Positions 32,789 to 43,612 are shown, counted from the first letter of the stretch. The stretch is 64,000 bases of DNA from Streptomyces sp. Je 1-369 (GCF_026810505.1 NZ_CP101750.1:3191254-3255253); one strand, 5' to 3'. Notes: generated by a model from the letters alone, not told the origin. A program made the numbers and translations.

Positions 32789-33720
32789 GCGGGGCCCGGC
32801 GTCGGGTCCAGGTAGACCCTGCGGACCGCGGGGAAGCGTTCCTGGATGCGGAGGGCCATCCGGTCGCAGGCCCGCTCGATGTCCGCCGCGCTCGACATGT
32901 CCCGAAAGTCGACCTTCGCGGCGACCAGGGCCTCCTTGGGCCCCTGAAGGAGCGTGGTCAGCTCCAGTACGTCCACCACGTGCGGGTCGGCGAGGAGTTC
33001 GGCGCGGACCGCGGCCCGCATCTCCGGGGGCAGCGGGCGTCCGATGAGGAGCTCGGAGTTGGCGTGTCCGAGGACCCAGGCGACGTACACGAGGAGCACG
33101 CCGATGCAGAGCGAGGCGATGCCGTCCCACGCGCCGGACCCGGTGAGCTGTCCGCCGAGGAGTCCGGCCGCGGCGAGCACGAGGCCGACCAGCGCCGCGG
33201 AGTCCTCCATCACGACGGCTTTGACCGCGGTGTCGGGGGTGTGGCGCAGGTAGCGCTTGATGTGGACTCCGAAGCGGTCGGCCTCGCCGCGCGCCTGCTT
33301 GAGGCCGGTGCGCAGCGAGTAGCCCTCCAGGAGGAAGGCGATGCCGAGCACGATGTACGAGATGAGGGGGTCCCCGGGGTCCTCGCCGTGGGTGAGGGTG
33401 TGGATGCCGTCGTAGACGGCGAAGACGCCGCCGCCGACGAACGTGGCGACGGAGGCGAGGAGCGCCCAGATGTAGCGGGCGCCTCCGTAGCCGAGGGGGT
33501 GCTCCTCGTCGGCGGGCTTGTCACTGGCTTTCAGGGAGACGAGCAGCATCAGCTCGGTGACGGTGTCGGCCACGGAGTGCGCCGCTTCGGAGAGCATGGC
33601 GCTGGAGCCGCTGATGACGCCCGCGACGGCCTTGGCCAGCGCGATCCCGAGGTTGGCGACGGCGGCGACGATGACGGTGAAGGTGCTCTCGCCGCCCGCC
33701 TCGGAGGGTTGCTCACTCAT
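32749..33720 (-). CDS. Cation diffusion facilitator (CDF) family transporter
   Basis: 323-residue CDF-type metal efflux transporter. Helices are seen in TVIVAAVANLGIALAKAVAGVISGSSAMLSEAAHSVADTVTELMLLV, where the SEAAHSVADT metal-binding motif stands, then YIWALLASVATFVGGGVFAVYDGI, PLISYIVLGIAFLLEGYSL, the second acidic site [19 protein letters not shown], and the cytoplasmic C-terminal domain VVDVLELTTLLQGPKEALVAAKVDF. It likely exports zinc or a similar divalent ion by proton exchange. ATG at 33720 has TACCGT exactly 7 nt upstream, a leaderless arrangement. Confidence 0.9.
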   Translation of the reverse strand: MSEQPSEAGGESTFTVIVAAVANLGIALAKAVAGVISGSSAMLSEAAHSVADTVTELMLLVSLKASDKPADEEHPLGYGGARYIWALLASVATFVGGGVFAVYDGIHTLTHGEDPGDPLISYIVLGIAFLLEGYSLRTGLKQARGEADRFGVHIKRYLRHTPDTAVKAVVMEDSAALVGLVLAAAGLLGGQLTGSGAWDGIASLCIGVLLVYVAWVLGHANSELLIGRPLPPEMRAAVRAELLADPHVVDVLELTTLLQGPKEALVAAKVDFRDMSSAADIERACDRMALRIQERFPAVRRVYLDPTPGPAQEPGVSPAAASR

Positions 33721-33740
33721 GTATCGGACGGTATGTCCGA

Positions 33741-34601
33741 TCAGCGAGGAACGCGAACGACGCCCTCCTGGATGACCGTCACCGCGAGCCGCCCGGCCTG
33801 TGTCCAGATCCGCGCCTGGCCGAGGCCGCGTCCGCCGGAGGACGACGGCGACTCCTGGTCGTAGAGGAGCCATTCGTCGGCCCTGAAGGGGCGGTGGAAC
33901 CACATGGCGTGGTCGAGCGACGCGCCGACCACGTCGCCGACGGCCCAGCCGCCCCTGCCGTGCGCGAGCAGCACCGAGTCGAGGAGCGTCATGTCGGAGA
34001 CGTACGTGGCGAGGCAGACGTGCAGCAGGGAGTCGTCGGCCAGCTTGCCGTTGGCGCGGAACCAGACCTGGGAGCGCGGTTCGCGGGGCTGTCCGACGGT
34101 GGCCCAGGGCGGCTCGTCGACGTAGCGCAGGTCGACGGCGGCGCGGGTCTCAAGCAGCCGGTCGGCGACGTCTCGCGGCAGGTGGCGCGGGAGCGTCTCG
34201 GCGGCGGTGGGCAGCGTCTCCGGGTCGGGCGCTTCCGGCATGCCGCTCTGGTGCTCCAGGCCCTCCTCGTACGTCTGGAAGGACGCGGAGAGGTGGAAGA
34301 TCGGGTGCCCGTGCTGGACGGCGACGACGCGGCGCGTGGTGAAGGAACGGCCGTCCCGGATCCGGTCGACCGTGTACACGATGGGCGCGCCGGGGTCCCC
34401 GGGGCGCAGGAAGTACGCGTGCAAGGAATGGGCGGGACGATCGTCGGGGACGGTGCGTCCGGCGGCGACGAGGGCCTGTGCGGCGACCTGGCCGCCGAAG
34501 ACGCGGGGCACGAGCGCCGAGCGGCTCACGCCCCGGAAGATGTCCTCCTCGATCTGCTCCAGGTCGAGCAGATCGAGGAGGGCTTCAAGTGCCTGGTTCA
34601 T
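33741..34601 (-). CDS. tesB: Acyl-CoA thioesterase II
   Basis: 286-residue double hot-dog thioesterase that hydrolyses acyl-CoA to free acid and CoA. Family features are RVFGGQVAAQALVAAGRTV, HSLHAYFLRPGDPGAPIVYTVDRIRDGRSFTTRRVVAVQHG, and in the second hot dog ASLDHAMWFHRPFRADEWLLYDQESPSSSGGRGLGQARIWTQAGRLAVTVIQEGVVR. The last block holds the Asp/Thr(Ser)/Gln catalytic residues of TesB. It is downstream of an acyl-CoA dehydrogenase on the same strand with ~20 bp between them, so co-transcription is likely and fits fatty/branched acyl-CoA turnover. Confidence 0.92.
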   Translation of the reverse strand: MNQALEALLDLLDLEQIEEDIFRGVSRSALVPRVFGGQVAAQALVAAGRTVPDDRPAHSLHAYFLRPGDPGAPIVYTVDRIRDGRSFTTRRVVAVQHGHPIFHLSASFQTYEEGLEHQSGMPEAPDPETLPTAAETLPRHLPRDVADRLLETRAAVDLRYVDEPPWATVGQPREPRSQVWFRANGKLADDSLLHVCLATYVSDMTLLDSVLLAHGRGGWAVGDVVGASLDHAMWFHRPFRADEWLLYDQESPSSSGGRGLGQARIWTQAGRLAVTVIQEGVVRVPR

Positions 34602-34622
34602 GAAGGTAGTTCTACAGGCGTC

Positions 34623-35780
34623 CTACAGGCCCATGTTCTTCGCGATGATCATCTTCATGACCTCGCTGGTGCCGCCGTAGATGCGGTTGACGCGGTTGTC
34701 CGCGTACAGGCGGGCGATGGGGTACTCGTTCATGAAGCCGTAGCCACCGTGCAGCTGGAGGCACTTGTCGATGACGCGGTGCGCGACCTCGGTGTTGAAG
34801 AGCTTCGCGGAGGCGGCCTCGGCGGCGGTCAGCTCGCCCGCGTCCAGGGCCTCAAGGGCGCGGTCGGCGACGGCCTCGGCGGCGTCGACCTCGGCCTGGC
34901 AGGCGGCCAGCTCGAACTTGGTGTTCTGGAAGGAGGCGACCGTCTTGCCGAAGACCGTGCGGTCCTGGACGTACTCCTTGGCGAACCGGACGGCGGCCTT
35001 GGCCTGTGCGTACGCTCCGTAGGCGATGCCCCAGCGCTCGGAGGGCAGGTTGCTCCCGAGGTAGTAGAAGCCCTTGTTCTCCTCGCCGAGGAGGTCCTCG
35101 ACGGGCACCTTGACGTCGACGAACGCGAGCTCGGCGGTGTCGGAGGTCTTCAGGCCGAGCTTGTCGAGCTTGCGGCCGATGGAGTAGCCCTCGGACTTGG
35201 TGTCGACGGCGAAGAGCGAGATGCCGTAGCGACGGTCCTCGGCGGTGGGCGCGGAGGTCCGGGCGCAGACGATCACGCGGTCGGCGTGCACGCCGCCGGT
35301 GATGAAGGTCTTGGAGCCGTTGAGGAGGTAGTGGGTGCCGTCCTCGGAGAGCTTGGCCGTGCTCTTCATGCCCGCGAGGTCGGAGCCGGTGCCCGGCTCG
35401 GTCATCGCGAGGGCCCACATCTCCTCGGCGGAGACGAACTTCTCCAGGTAGCGCTTCTTCTGCTCGTCGGTGGCGAGCGCCTTGATGTAGGGCAGGGCGA
35501 GCAGCACGTGCACGCCGGAGCCGCCGAAGGTGACGCCCGCGCGGGCGGTCTCCTCGTACTGGATGGCCTCGAACTTGTGGGTGTCCAGCCCGGCGCCGCC
35601 GAACTCCTCGGGGACGTTGATGCCGAAGAGGCCCAGCTCCGCGAGCTTGTAGTAGAACTCGCGCGGCACCTGACCCGCGGCGAACCACTCGTCGTGGACG
35701 GGGACGACCTCGGCCTCGATGAAGGCGCGCAGGGTCTCCCGGAACGCCTCGTGGTCCTCATCGAAAACGGTACGGCGCAC
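34623..35780 (-). CDS. Acyl-CoA dehydrogenase
   Basis: 385-residue FAD-dependent acyl-CoA dehydrogenase that introduces the alpha-beta double bond in acyl-CoA. Seen are the N-terminal helices (VPREFYYKLAELGLFGINVPEEFGGAGLD), the flavin region (MWALAMTEPGTGSDLAGMKSTAK, NGSKTFITGG) and the catalytic Glu in the C-terminal VNRIYGGTSEVMKMIIAKNMGL. Start is GTG at 35780 with AGAAGGAG about 7 nt upstream. A three-unit 10-bp repeat and an AAGCGCTT-centred palindrome precede it. It neighbours the TetR gene and the leucine-type operon, so branched-chain acyl-CoA is a fair guess for substrate. Confidence 0.92.
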   Translation of the reverse strand: MRRTVFDEDHEAFRETLRAFIEAEVVPVHDEWFAAGQVPREFYYKLAELGLFGINVPEEFGGAGLDTHKFEAIQYEETARAGVTFGGSGVHVLLALPYIKALATDEQKKRYLEKFVSAEEMWALAMTEPGTGSDLAGMKSTAKLSEDGTHYLLNGSKTFITGGVHADRVIVCARTSAPTAEDRRYGISLFAVDTKSEGYSIGRKLDKLGLKTSDTAELAFVDVKVPVEDLLGEENKGFYYLGSNLPSERWGIAYGAYAQAKAAVRFAKEYVQDRTVFGKTVASFQNTKFELAACQAEVDAAEAVADRALEALDAGELTAAEAASAKLFNTEVAHRVIDKCLQLHGGYGFMNEYPIARLYADNRVNRIYGGTSEVMKMIIAKNMGL

Positions 35781-35791
35781 GGAGAACTCCT

Positions 35792-35839
35792 TCTGCCTGC
35801 ATCTGCCTGTATCTGCTTACATCGACTAAGCGCTTGCTC
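35792..35839. promoter_or_regulatory. 10-bp tandem repeat and AGCGCT palindrome upstream of acyl-CoA dehydrogenase
   Basis: Three 10-bp units, TCTGCCTGCA (35792-35801), TCTGCCTGTA (35802-35811) and TCTGCTTACA (35812-35821), fill the leader. Next to them GACTAAGCGCTTGCTC (35824-35839) is a palindrome around AAGCGCTT. Its core matches the operator-like TTAGCGCTCG near the TetR gene at 36497-36514, suggesting a shared repressor. Confidence 0.5.
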
Positions 35840-35884
35840 AGAGGAAGGTTACCCGGCAGTCACCAGAGCGTCCAGAGATACGTG

Positions 35885-36475
35885 TCACTCTGCGGCGGCC
35901 GCGAAGGCCCCCCGGGCCAGGCGGTGCAGGAGTTCCGCCATCGCCGCCCGGCTGGGCAGCATGTCGCGACGGCTCAGGTGCGGCGTGGAGTTCAGCAGCC
36001 CGAAGACCGCGTGCACGGCCACGCGCGCGGCGTTCTCGGCGAGGTCCGGGTAGACCTTGCGGACGACGTCGACCCAGATCTCGACGTACTGCCGCTGGAG
36101 CTGACGGACCAGCTTGCGGTCACTGTCCCGGAGCCGGTCGAGCTCACGGTCGTGCAGGGTGATCAGGGAGCGGTCGTCGAGCGCGAAGTCGATGTGCCCC
36201 TGGATGAGCGCGTCGAGAACCCGTTCGGGTGATCCGCCCACATCGGCCACGCAGTGCTTGCCGCCCGTCAGGAGCTGCCCGCTGATACCGACGAGCAGCT
36301 CGGCGAGCATTGCGTCCTTGCCCGCGAAGTGCCGGTAGAGCCCGGGGCCGCTGATGCCGACGGCGGCTCCTATCTCGTCGACTCCGACTCCGTGGAAGCC
36401 CCGCTCGGCGAAGAGCCGGGCGGCCTCCTTGAGGATCTGCTCGCGCCGGGTGGGGGCGTCGGTTCTCGTGGCCAT
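35885..36475 (-). CDS. TetR-family regulator of the acyl-CoA/leucine catabolic genes
   Basis: 196-residue TetR repressor with the N-terminal HTH (REQILKEAARLFAERGFHGVGVDEIGAAVGISGPGLYRHFAGKDAMLAELLVG) and a helical ligand domain (ERVLDALIQGHIDFALDDRSLITLHDRELDRLRDSDRKLVRQLQRQYVEIWVDVVRKVYPDLAE) resembling acyl-CoA-sensing members. TAGAAT lies exactly 7 nt before the ATG, so the mRNA is probably leaderless. It sits between an acyl-CoA dehydrogenase gene and the divergent carboxylase operon, with shared palindromes in both promoters, and probably represses both until an acyl-CoA accumulates. Confidence 0.9.
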   Translation of the reverse strand: MATRTDAPTRREQILKEAARLFAERGFHGVGVDEIGAAVGISGPGLYRHFAGKDAMLAELLVGISGQLLTGGKHCVADVGGSPERVLDALIQGHIDFALDDRSLITLHDRELDRLRDSDRKLVRQLQRQYVEIWVDVVRKVYPDLAENAARVAVHAVFGLLNSTPHLSRRDMLPSRAAMAELLHRLARGAFAAAAE

Positions 36476-36482
36476 GGAATTG

Positions 36483-36543
36483 ATTCTAGACAGGCCGGTT
36501 AGCGCTCGTTAACCTGAAGGAAACGCGTTAACGGTCATTAACC
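36483..36543. promoter_or_regulatory. TetR promoter and two palindromic operator candidates
   Basis: TAGAAT on the minus strand (36488-36483) is the -10 box of the tetR gene. GGTTAGCGCTCGTTAACC (36497-36514) has GGTTA/TAACC arms, and GTTAACGGTCATTAAC (36528-36543) has GTTAA/TTAAC arms. Both stand in the 131-bp divergent region between tetR and the carboxylase operon, where a TetR dimer pair could block both promoters. Confidence 0.65.
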
Positions 36544-36606
36544 GGTCCGGGAGTCGATCCGCCGGACCCGGTGCGACCGAATGGACCCAGCAAGGGGGCT
36601 CGACTG

Positions 36607-38223
<1,617 letters not shown>

Positions 38224-38230
38224 GGAACGA

Positions 38231-40180
38231 ATGACGATGTTCGACACGGTTCTGGTCGCCAACCGGGGCGAGATCGCGGTCCGCGTCATCCGCACGCTGC
38301 GCGAGATGGGCGTCCGCTCGGTCGCCGTCTTCAGCGACGCGGACGCGGACGCCCGGCACGTGCGCGAGGCCGACACGGCGGTACGGATCGGCCCGGCCCC
38401 GGCCGCCGAGAGCTATCTGTCCGTGGAGCGCATCCTGGAGGCGGCGGCGAAGTCCGGCGCCCAGGCGGTCCATCCGGGGTACGGCTTCCTGGCCGAGAAC
38501 GCGGAGTTCGCGCAGGCCTGCGCCGACGCGGGCCTGACCTTCATCGGCCCGCCCGCCGCGGCCATCGCCCTCATGGGCGACAAGATCCGCGCCAAGGCGA
38601 CCGTGCAGGCCGCCGGGGTGCCGGTCGTGCCCGGCTCATCGGGCAGCGGCCTGACCGACGCCCAACTGGCGGACGCGGCACGCGAGATCGGCACCCCGGT
38701 GCTGCTCAAGCCGAGCGCGGGCGGCGGCGGCAAGGGCATGCGCCTGGTCCGCGACGAGGCGCTCATCGCCGACGAGATCGCGGCGGCCCGCCGTGAGGCC
38801 CGCGCCTCCTTCGGCGACGACACGCTGCTCGTGGAGCGCTGGGTCGACCGCCCCCGGCACATCGAGATCCAGGTCCTCGCGGACGGCCACGGCAACGTGG
38901 TGCACCTCGGCGAGCGCGAGTGCTCCCTCCAGCGCCGCCACCAGAAGATCATCGAGGAGGCCCCGAGCGTCCTGCTCGACGAGGCCACGCGCGCGGCGAT
39001 GGGCGAAGCCGCGGTCCAGGCGGCCCGCTCGTGCGGGTACGCGGGCGCGGGCACGGTCGAGTTCATCGTCCCCGGCGGCGACCCGTCGTCGTACTACTTC
39101 ATGGAGATGAACACCCGCCTCCAGGTGGAGCACCCCGTCACGGAGCGCATCACCGGCCTCGACCTCGTCGAGTGGCAGCTGCGCGTGGCCGCGGGCGAGC
39201 CGCTGCCGTTCGCCCAGCACGACATCACCCTCACCGGGCACGCGGTGGAGGCCCGCATCTGCGCCGAGGACCCCGCGCGCGGGTTCCTCCCCTCGGGCGG
39301 CACGATCCTGGCGCTGCACGAGCCGCAGGGCGACGGCGTGCGCACCGACTCCGGCCTCAGCGAGGGCACCGAGGTCGGCAGCCTCTACGACCCGATGCTG
39401 TCGAAGGTCATCGCGTACGGCCCGGACCGCGCGACGGCCCTGCGCAAGCTGCGCGCCGCCCTCGCGGACACGGTCACCCTCGGTGTGCCGACGAACGCGG
39501 GCTTCCTGCGCCGCCTCCTCGCGCACCCGGCGGTCGTCGCGGGCGACCTGGACACGGGCCTCGTGGAGCGCGAGGCGGACGGACTCGTCCCGGACGGCGT
39601 GCCCGACGAGGTGTACGAGGCGGCGGCCGCGGTCCGCGAGGACGCCCTCAAGCCCGTGGGCGGCGGCGACGGCTGGACCGACCCCTTCTCCGTGCCGAAC
39701 GGCTGGCGGCTCGGCGGCACCCCGGCGCCCGTGACGCACTGGCTCAAGGCCGCGGGACTCGAACCCGTCACCCACCGCCTCCGCGACACCGGCCGCACCG
39801 TCACCGCCGACCGCGTGCGCGTCACCGTCGACGGCACCCTGCACACCTTCCGCCGCGCGGGCGACTGGCTGGGCCGGGACGGCGACGCCTGGCACGTCCA
39901 GGACCACGACCCCGTCGCCGCCTCCCTCACCGGCGCCGCGCACGCCGGGGCCGACGCGCTCACCGCCCCCATGCCCGGCACCGTCACCGTCGTGAAGGTC
40001 TCCCCCGGCGACACGGTGGCCGCGGGCCAGAGCCTGCTCGTCGTCGAGGCGATGAAGATGGAGCACGTCATCTCCGCCCCGCACGCGGGCACCGTCACCG
40101 AACTCGACGTCACCCCGGGCACGACCGTCGCCATGGACCAGGTCCTCGCCGTCGTCACCCCCGAGGAGGAACAGGAATGA
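38231..40180 (+). CDS. Acyl-CoA carboxylase biotin carboxylase/biotin carrier subunit
   Basis: 649-residue alpha subunit. Residues 1-450 are biotin carboxylase: [35 protein letters not shown], the ATP-grasp loop [14 protein letters not shown], and [32 protein letters not shown]. The C-terminal ~80 residues are the biotin carrier domain with the biotinylated Lys in [19 protein letters not shown] near residue 607. It partners the carboxyltransferase encoded 8 bp upstream; together they should carboxylate methylcrotonyl-CoA. Its stop overlaps the HMG-CoA lyase start (ATGA), indicating tight coupling. Confidence 0.95.
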   Translation: MTMFDTVLVANRGEIAVRVIRTLREMGVRSVAVFSDADADARHVREADTAVRIGPAPAAESYLSVERILEAAAKSGAQAVHPGYGFLAENAEFAQACADAGLTFIGPPAAAIALMGDKIRAKATVQAAGVPVVPGSSGSGLTDAQLADAAREIGTPVLLKPSAGGGGKGMRLVRDEALIADEIAAARREARASFGDDTLLVERWVDRPRHIEIQVLADGHGNVVHLGERECSLQRRHQKIIEEAPSVLLDEATRAAMGEAAVQAARSCGYAGAGTVEFIVPGGDPSSYYFMEMNTRLQVEHPVTERITGLDLVEWQLRVAAGEPLPFAQHDITLTGHAVEARICAEDPARGFLPSGGTILALHEPQGDGVRTDSGLSEGTEVGSLYDPMLSKVIAYGPDRATALRKLRAALADTVTLGVPTNAGFLRRLLAHPAVVAGDLDTGLVEREADGLVPDGVPDEVYEAAAAVREDALKPVGGGDGWTDPFSVPNGWRLGGTPAPVTHWLKAAGLEPVTHRLRDTGRTVTADRVRVTVDGTLHTFRRAGDWLGRDGDAWHVQDHDPVAASLTGAAHAGADALTAPMPGTVTVVKVSPGDTVAAGQSLLVVEAMKMEHVISAPHAGTVTELDVTPGTTVAMDQVLAVVTPEEEQE

Positions 40181-41175
40181 CCAGCACCGACCCCCTTGAG
40201 CTGGCGTCCGCACCGCTCCCCATGGTCGTGCCGACCCGCGGCCTGCCCACCCGCGTCCGCATCCACGAAGTGGGCGCACGCGACGGCCTGCAGAACGAGA
40301 AGACGGTCGTCCCCACGGAGATCAAGGCGGAGTTCATCCACCGCCTCGCCGACGCGGGCCTCACCACCGTCGAGGCGACCAGCTTCGTGCACCCCAAATG
40401 GGTGCCCCAACTGGCCGACGCCGAGGACCTCTTCCCGCTCCTCGGCGACCTCCAGGGCGTCCACCTGCCGGTCCTCGTACCGAACGAACGCGGTCTGGAC
40501 CGCGCCCTCGCGCTCGGCGCGCACCGCGTCGGAGTGTTCGCCAGCGCCACCGAGTCGTTCGCCCGCGCCAACCTCAACCGCACGGTGGACGAGGCCCTCG
40601 CGATGTTCGCTCCGGTGGTCGCCCGCGCCCGTGAGCAGGGCGTGCACGTGCGCGGCTATCTGTCGATGTGCTTCGGCGACCCCTGGGAGGGCGCCGTCCC
40701 GATCTCCAAGGTCGTCCGCGTCTGCCGCGCCCTGCTCGACATGGGCTGCGACGAGCTGAGCCTCGGCGACACCATCGGCGTGGCCACGCCGGGCCACGTC
40801 TCGGCGATGCTCGCCGCGCTCAACGCGGTGCAGGTGCCGACCGAGCGCATCGGCGTCCACTTCCACGACACGTACGGCCAGGCGCTCACCAACACCCTCG
40901 CCGCCCTGCAGCACGGCGTGACGACGGTGGACGCCTCCGCGGGAGGCCTCGGCGGCTGTCCGTACGCGAAGAGCGCCACCGGCAACCTCGCCACCGAAGA
41001 CCTCGTGTGGATGCTCCACGGCCTCGGCATCGACACCGGGGTCGACCTCGTCCGTCTCAGCGCCACCAGCGCCTGGATGGCCGACCAGTTGGGCCGGCCG
41101 AGCCCGTCCCGCACCGTCCGTGCCCTCACGGCCCGCTCCCACGAAGAGCAGACCGCCGTCCCACAGGAGCAGTGA
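40177..41175 (+). CDS. Hydroxymethylglutaryl-CoA lyase
   Basis: 332-residue DRE-TIM metallolyase that splits 3-hydroxy-3-methylglutaryl-CoA to acetoacetate and acetyl-CoA, the last leucine step. Signature elements are [28 protein letters not shown] (family RDGLQNE), [51 protein letters not shown] (metal His pair) and [28 protein letters not shown] (catalytic Cys in GGCPYA). It overlaps the upstream gene and is followed 6 bp later by an acyl-CoA dehydrogenase, completing the pathway set. Confidence 0.95.
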   Translation: MTSTDPLELASAPLPMVVPTRGLPTRVRIHEVGARDGLQNEKTVVPTEIKAEFIHRLADAGLTTVEATSFVHPKWVPQLADAEDLFPLLGDLQGVHLPVLVPNERGLDRALALGAHRVGVFASATESFARANLNRTVDEALAMFAPVVARAREQGVHVRGYLSMCFGDPWEGAVPISKVVRVCRALLDMGCDELSLGDTIGVATPGHVSAMLAALNAVQVPTERIGVHFHDTYGQALTNTLAALQHGVTTVDASAGGLGGCPYAKSATGNLATEDLVWMLHGLGIDTGVDLVRLSATSAWMADQLGRPSPSRTVRALTARSHEEQTAVPQEQ

Positions 41176-41181
41176 ACAACG

Positions 41182-42336
41182 ATGGACCACCGTCTGAGCC
41201 CCGAGCACGAGGAACTGCGCCGCACGGTAGAGGCGTTCGCGCACGACGTCGTCGCCCCCAAGATCGGCGACTTCTACGAGCGCCACGAGTTCCCGTACGA
41301 GATCGTCCGCGAGATGGGCCGCATGGGCCTGTTCGGCCTGCCCTTCCCGGAGGAGTACGGAGGGATGGGCGGTGACTACTTCGCGCTGGGCATCGCCCTC
41401 GAGGAACTCGCGCGCGTCGACTCGTCCGTGGCGATCACCCTGGAGGCGGGCGTCTCCCTCGGCGCGATGCCGCTGCACCTCTTCGGCACGGAGGAGCAGA
41501 AGCGGGAGTGGCTGCCGCGGCTGTGCGCGGGCGAGGCCCTCGGCGCGTTCGGCCTGACCGAGCCGGACGGCGGCTCGGACGCGGGCGGGACGCGCACGAC
41601 GGCGGTGCGCGACGGCGACGAGTGGGTGATCAACGGCTCCAAGTGCTTCATCACCAACTCCGGCACGGACATCACGGGCCTGGTCACGGTCACCGCCGTC
41701 ACCGGTCGCAAGGACGACGGGCGCCCGCTGATCTCCTCGATCATCGTGCCGTCGGGCACGCCCGGGTTCACGGTCGCCGCGCCCTACTCGAAGGTGGGGT
41801 GGAACGCCTCGGACACCCGCGAGCTGTCCTTCTCCGACGTCCGCGTCCCTGCGGCGAACCTGCTCGGCGAGGAGGGCCGGGGGTACGCGCAGTTCCTGCG
41901 CATCCTCGACGAGGGCCGGATCGCGATCTCCGCGCTGGCCACCGGTCTCGCCCAGGGGTGTGTGGACGAATCGGTGAAGTACGCGCGGGAGCGGCACGCC
42001 TTCGGCAGGCCGATCGGCGCGAACCAGGCCATCCAGTTCAAGATCGCCGACATGGAGACGCGGGCGCACATGGCGCGCGTGGGGTGGTACGACGCGGCGT
42101 CGCGGCTGGTCGCGGGCGAGCCCTTCAAGAAGCAGGCGGCCATCGCCAAGCTCTACTCGTCGACGGTCGCGGTGGACAACGCCCGCGAGGCCACGCAGAT
42201 CCACGGGGGGTACGGCTTCATGAACGAGTACCCGGTCGCCCGCATGTGGCGGGACTCGAAGATCCTGGAGATCGGCGAGGGGACGAGCGAGGTGCAGCGC
42301 ATGCTGATCGCCCGGGAACTGGGCTTCGCGAGCTGA
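41182..42336 (+). CDS. acdH: Acyl-CoA dehydrogenase, isovaleryl/branched-chain type (AcdH-like)
   Basis: 384-residue FAD-dependent acyl-CoA dehydrogenase: MDHRLSPEHEELRRTVEAFAHDVVAPKIGDFYERHEFPYEIVREMGRMGLFGLPFPEEYGGMGGDYFALGIALEELARVDSSVAITLEAGVSLG opens the helical domain. The flavin motif is ALGAFGLTEPDGGSDAGGTRTTA, and the C-terminus has the catalytic Glu region LEIGEGTSEVQRMLIARELGF. In Streptomyces the acdH gene in this position has been linked to branched-chain acyl-CoA oxidation. It is the fourth gene of the TetR-linked operon; a cluster of TCAGCT/AGCTGA palindromes follows its stop. Confidence 0.9.
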   Translation: MDHRLSPEHEELRRTVEAFAHDVVAPKIGDFYERHEFPYEIVREMGRMGLFGLPFPEEYGGMGGDYFALGIALEELARVDSSVAITLEAGVSLGAMPLHLFGTEEQKREWLPRLCAGEALGAFGLTEPDGGSDAGGTRTTAVRDGDEWVINGSKCFITNSGTDITGLVTVTAVTGRKDDGRPLISSIIVPSGTPGFTVAAPYSKVGWNASDTRELSFSDVRVPAANLLGEEGRGYAQFLRILDEGRIAISALATGLAQGCVDESVKYARERHAFGRPIGANQAIQFKIADMETRAHMARVGWYDAASRLVAGEPFKKQAAIAKLYSSTVAVDNAREATQIHGGYGFMNEYPVARMWRDSKILEIGEGTSEVQRMLIARELGFAS

Positions 42337-42360
42337 TGTCAGCTACTGAGTCAGCTGATG
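42331..42360 (+). terminator. Overlapping AGCTGA/TCAGCT hairpins after acdH
   Basis: AGCTGA-TG-TCAGCT (42331-42344) is followed by ACTGAG and then TCAGCTGA (42351-42358). The three complementary 6-mers can form alternative stems spanning the acdH stop codon. This may be the operon terminator. Confidence 0.45.
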
Positions 42361-42415
42361 CCCGCTGAGGCAGGCTGATCGGGAGTCGTACCGCGAGGGG
42401 GCGCAGGACCCGGAG

Positions 42416-42434
42416 TTAGCTTAGGTTAGCCTAA
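42416..42434. promoter_or_regulatory. Iron box upstream of desE (DmdR1/IdeR-type)
   Basis: TTAGCTTAGGTTAGCCTAA matches 15 of 19 positions of the DmdR1/DtxR consensus TTAGGTTAGGCTCACCTAA and lies inside the longer near-palindrome AGCTTAGGTTAGCCTAAGCT (42418-42437). It is 57 bp before the desE start. Iron-loaded DmdR1 should repress desE. Confidence 0.85.
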
Positions 42435-42490
42435 GCTCTAATTCCGGCCAGCGGCCCCGCCGCCGTACGTCACGAAAGCAGAGACCCCAC

Positions 42491-43531
42491 ATGCGCCAGG
42501 TCCGCCTCCCCCAGCCGTCCCGCCGGGGCATCCTCGCCGCCGGCGGCGCCCTCGGCCTCACCGCCGCCCTCGCGGCCTGCGGCAGCGAGAAGAAGGACGG
42601 GTCGGGCAAGACCGAGGGCGGCGGCAAGACCGGCCCCTGGAGCTTCAAGGACGACCGCGGCACGACCGCGAAGCGCGACGCGACGCCGAAGAACATCGTG
42701 GCGTTCACCGGTGTCGCCGCCGCCCTGTTCGACTACGGCATCGAGGTCAAGGGCGTCTTCGGCCCGACGAAGACCAAGGACGGCAAGGCCGACGTCCAGG
42801 CCGGCGACATGGACATCAGCAAGCTGACGATCATCGGCAACGAGTGGGGCCAGTTCAACATCGAGAAGTACGCGGGCCTCGCCCCGGACGTGCTGATCTC
42901 CACGATGTTCGATGACAAGGGCACCCTCTGGTACGTCCCGGAGGAGAGCAAGGACAAGATCCTCAAGCTCGCCCCGAGCGTCGGCGTCAGCGTCTACGAC
43001 CGCCAGCTCACGCACCCGCTCCAGCGCATCCAGGCGCTCGCCGAGTCGCTCGGCGCGGACGTGAAGGCCGACAAGGTCGTCAAGGCGAAGAAGCGCTTCG
43101 AGGACGCCTCCGAGCGGCTGCGCAAGGTCGCCAAGGCGCACAAGGACATCAAGGTCCTCGTCGGCTCCGCGAGCCAGGACCTGTTCTACGTCTCCGGCTC
43201 CAACCTCTCCGTCGACCTGGAGTACTTCAAGGCGCTCGGCGTGAACCTCGTCGAGCCCCCGGAGCAGGCCAAGAAGGAGTCCGGCGGCTGGTTCGAGAAC
43301 CTGAGCTGGGAGAACGTCGACAAGTACAAGGCGGACGTCATCATGATGGACAACCGCTCGTCGGCGATCCAGCCGGCCGACATCGCCAAGCCGACCTGGA
43401 AGAAGCTGCCCGCGGTCAAGGCCGGACAGGTCATCCCGCGCATCGCGGAGCCGATCTTCTCGTACGACAAGTGCGCGCCGATCCTCGAGGACCTGGCCGA
43501 CGCGATCGAGAAGGCGAAGAAGCTCAAGTAA
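42491..43531 (+). CDS. desE: Siderophore (ferrioxamine) binding lipoprotein DesE
   Basis: 346-residue iron-siderophore ABC transporter solute-binding lipoprotein. The signal has a twin-arginine-like SRRGILAAGGALG and lipobox LAAC with Cys30 lipidated. The class III binding-protein fold shows PKNIVAFTGVAAALFDYGIEVKGVFGPTKTKDGKADVQAGDMDISKLTIIGNEWGQFNIEKYAGLAPDVLISTMFD in the N lobe and IMMDNRSSAIQPADIAKPTWKKLPAVKAGQVIP in the C lobe. In Streptomyces this protein binds ferrioxamines outside the membrane and hands them to an ABC importer encoded elsewhere. The gene is complete, with its iron box, and directly precedes the damaged biosynthesis genes. Confidence 0.92.
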   Translation: MRQVRLPQPSRRGILAAGGALGLTAALAACGSEKKDGSGKTEGGGKTGPWSFKDDRGTTAKRDATPKNIVAFTGVAAALFDYGIEVKGVFGPTKTKDGKADVQAGDMDISKLTIIGNEWGQFNIEKYAGLAPDVLISTMFDDKGTLWYVPEESKDKILKLAPSVGVSVYDRQLTHPLQRIQALAESLGADVKADKVVKAKKRFEDASERLRKVAKAHKDIKVLVGSASQDLFYVSGSNLSVDLEYFKALGVNLVEPPEQAKKESGGWFENLSWENVDKYKADVIMMDNRSSAIQPADIAKPTWKKLPAVKAGQVIPRIAEPIFSYDKCAPILEDLADAIEKAKKLK

Positions 43532-43545
43532 CGACACGTCACCCG

Positions 43546-43582
43546 CCGCCCCCTTCATGCCCGGAGGGGGCGGTTTCGTTTT
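43546..43582 (+). terminator. Rho-independent-like terminator after desE
   Basis: CCGCCCCCT (43546-43554) pairs with AGGGGGCGG (43565-43573) and is followed by TTTCGTTTT. It separates desE from the desA promoter, so the two are independent iron-controlled units. Confidence 0.85.
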
Positions 43583-43612
43583 CCGGCTCCCGGCCTCCAC
43601 ACGGAGTCGAGA

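Noticed and set aside
39385..42204. 939-residue minus-strand frame over the leucine operon
   Set aside because: Antisense shadow of the biotin carboxylase, HMG-CoA lyase and acyl-CoA dehydrogenase genes; no domain recognisable.
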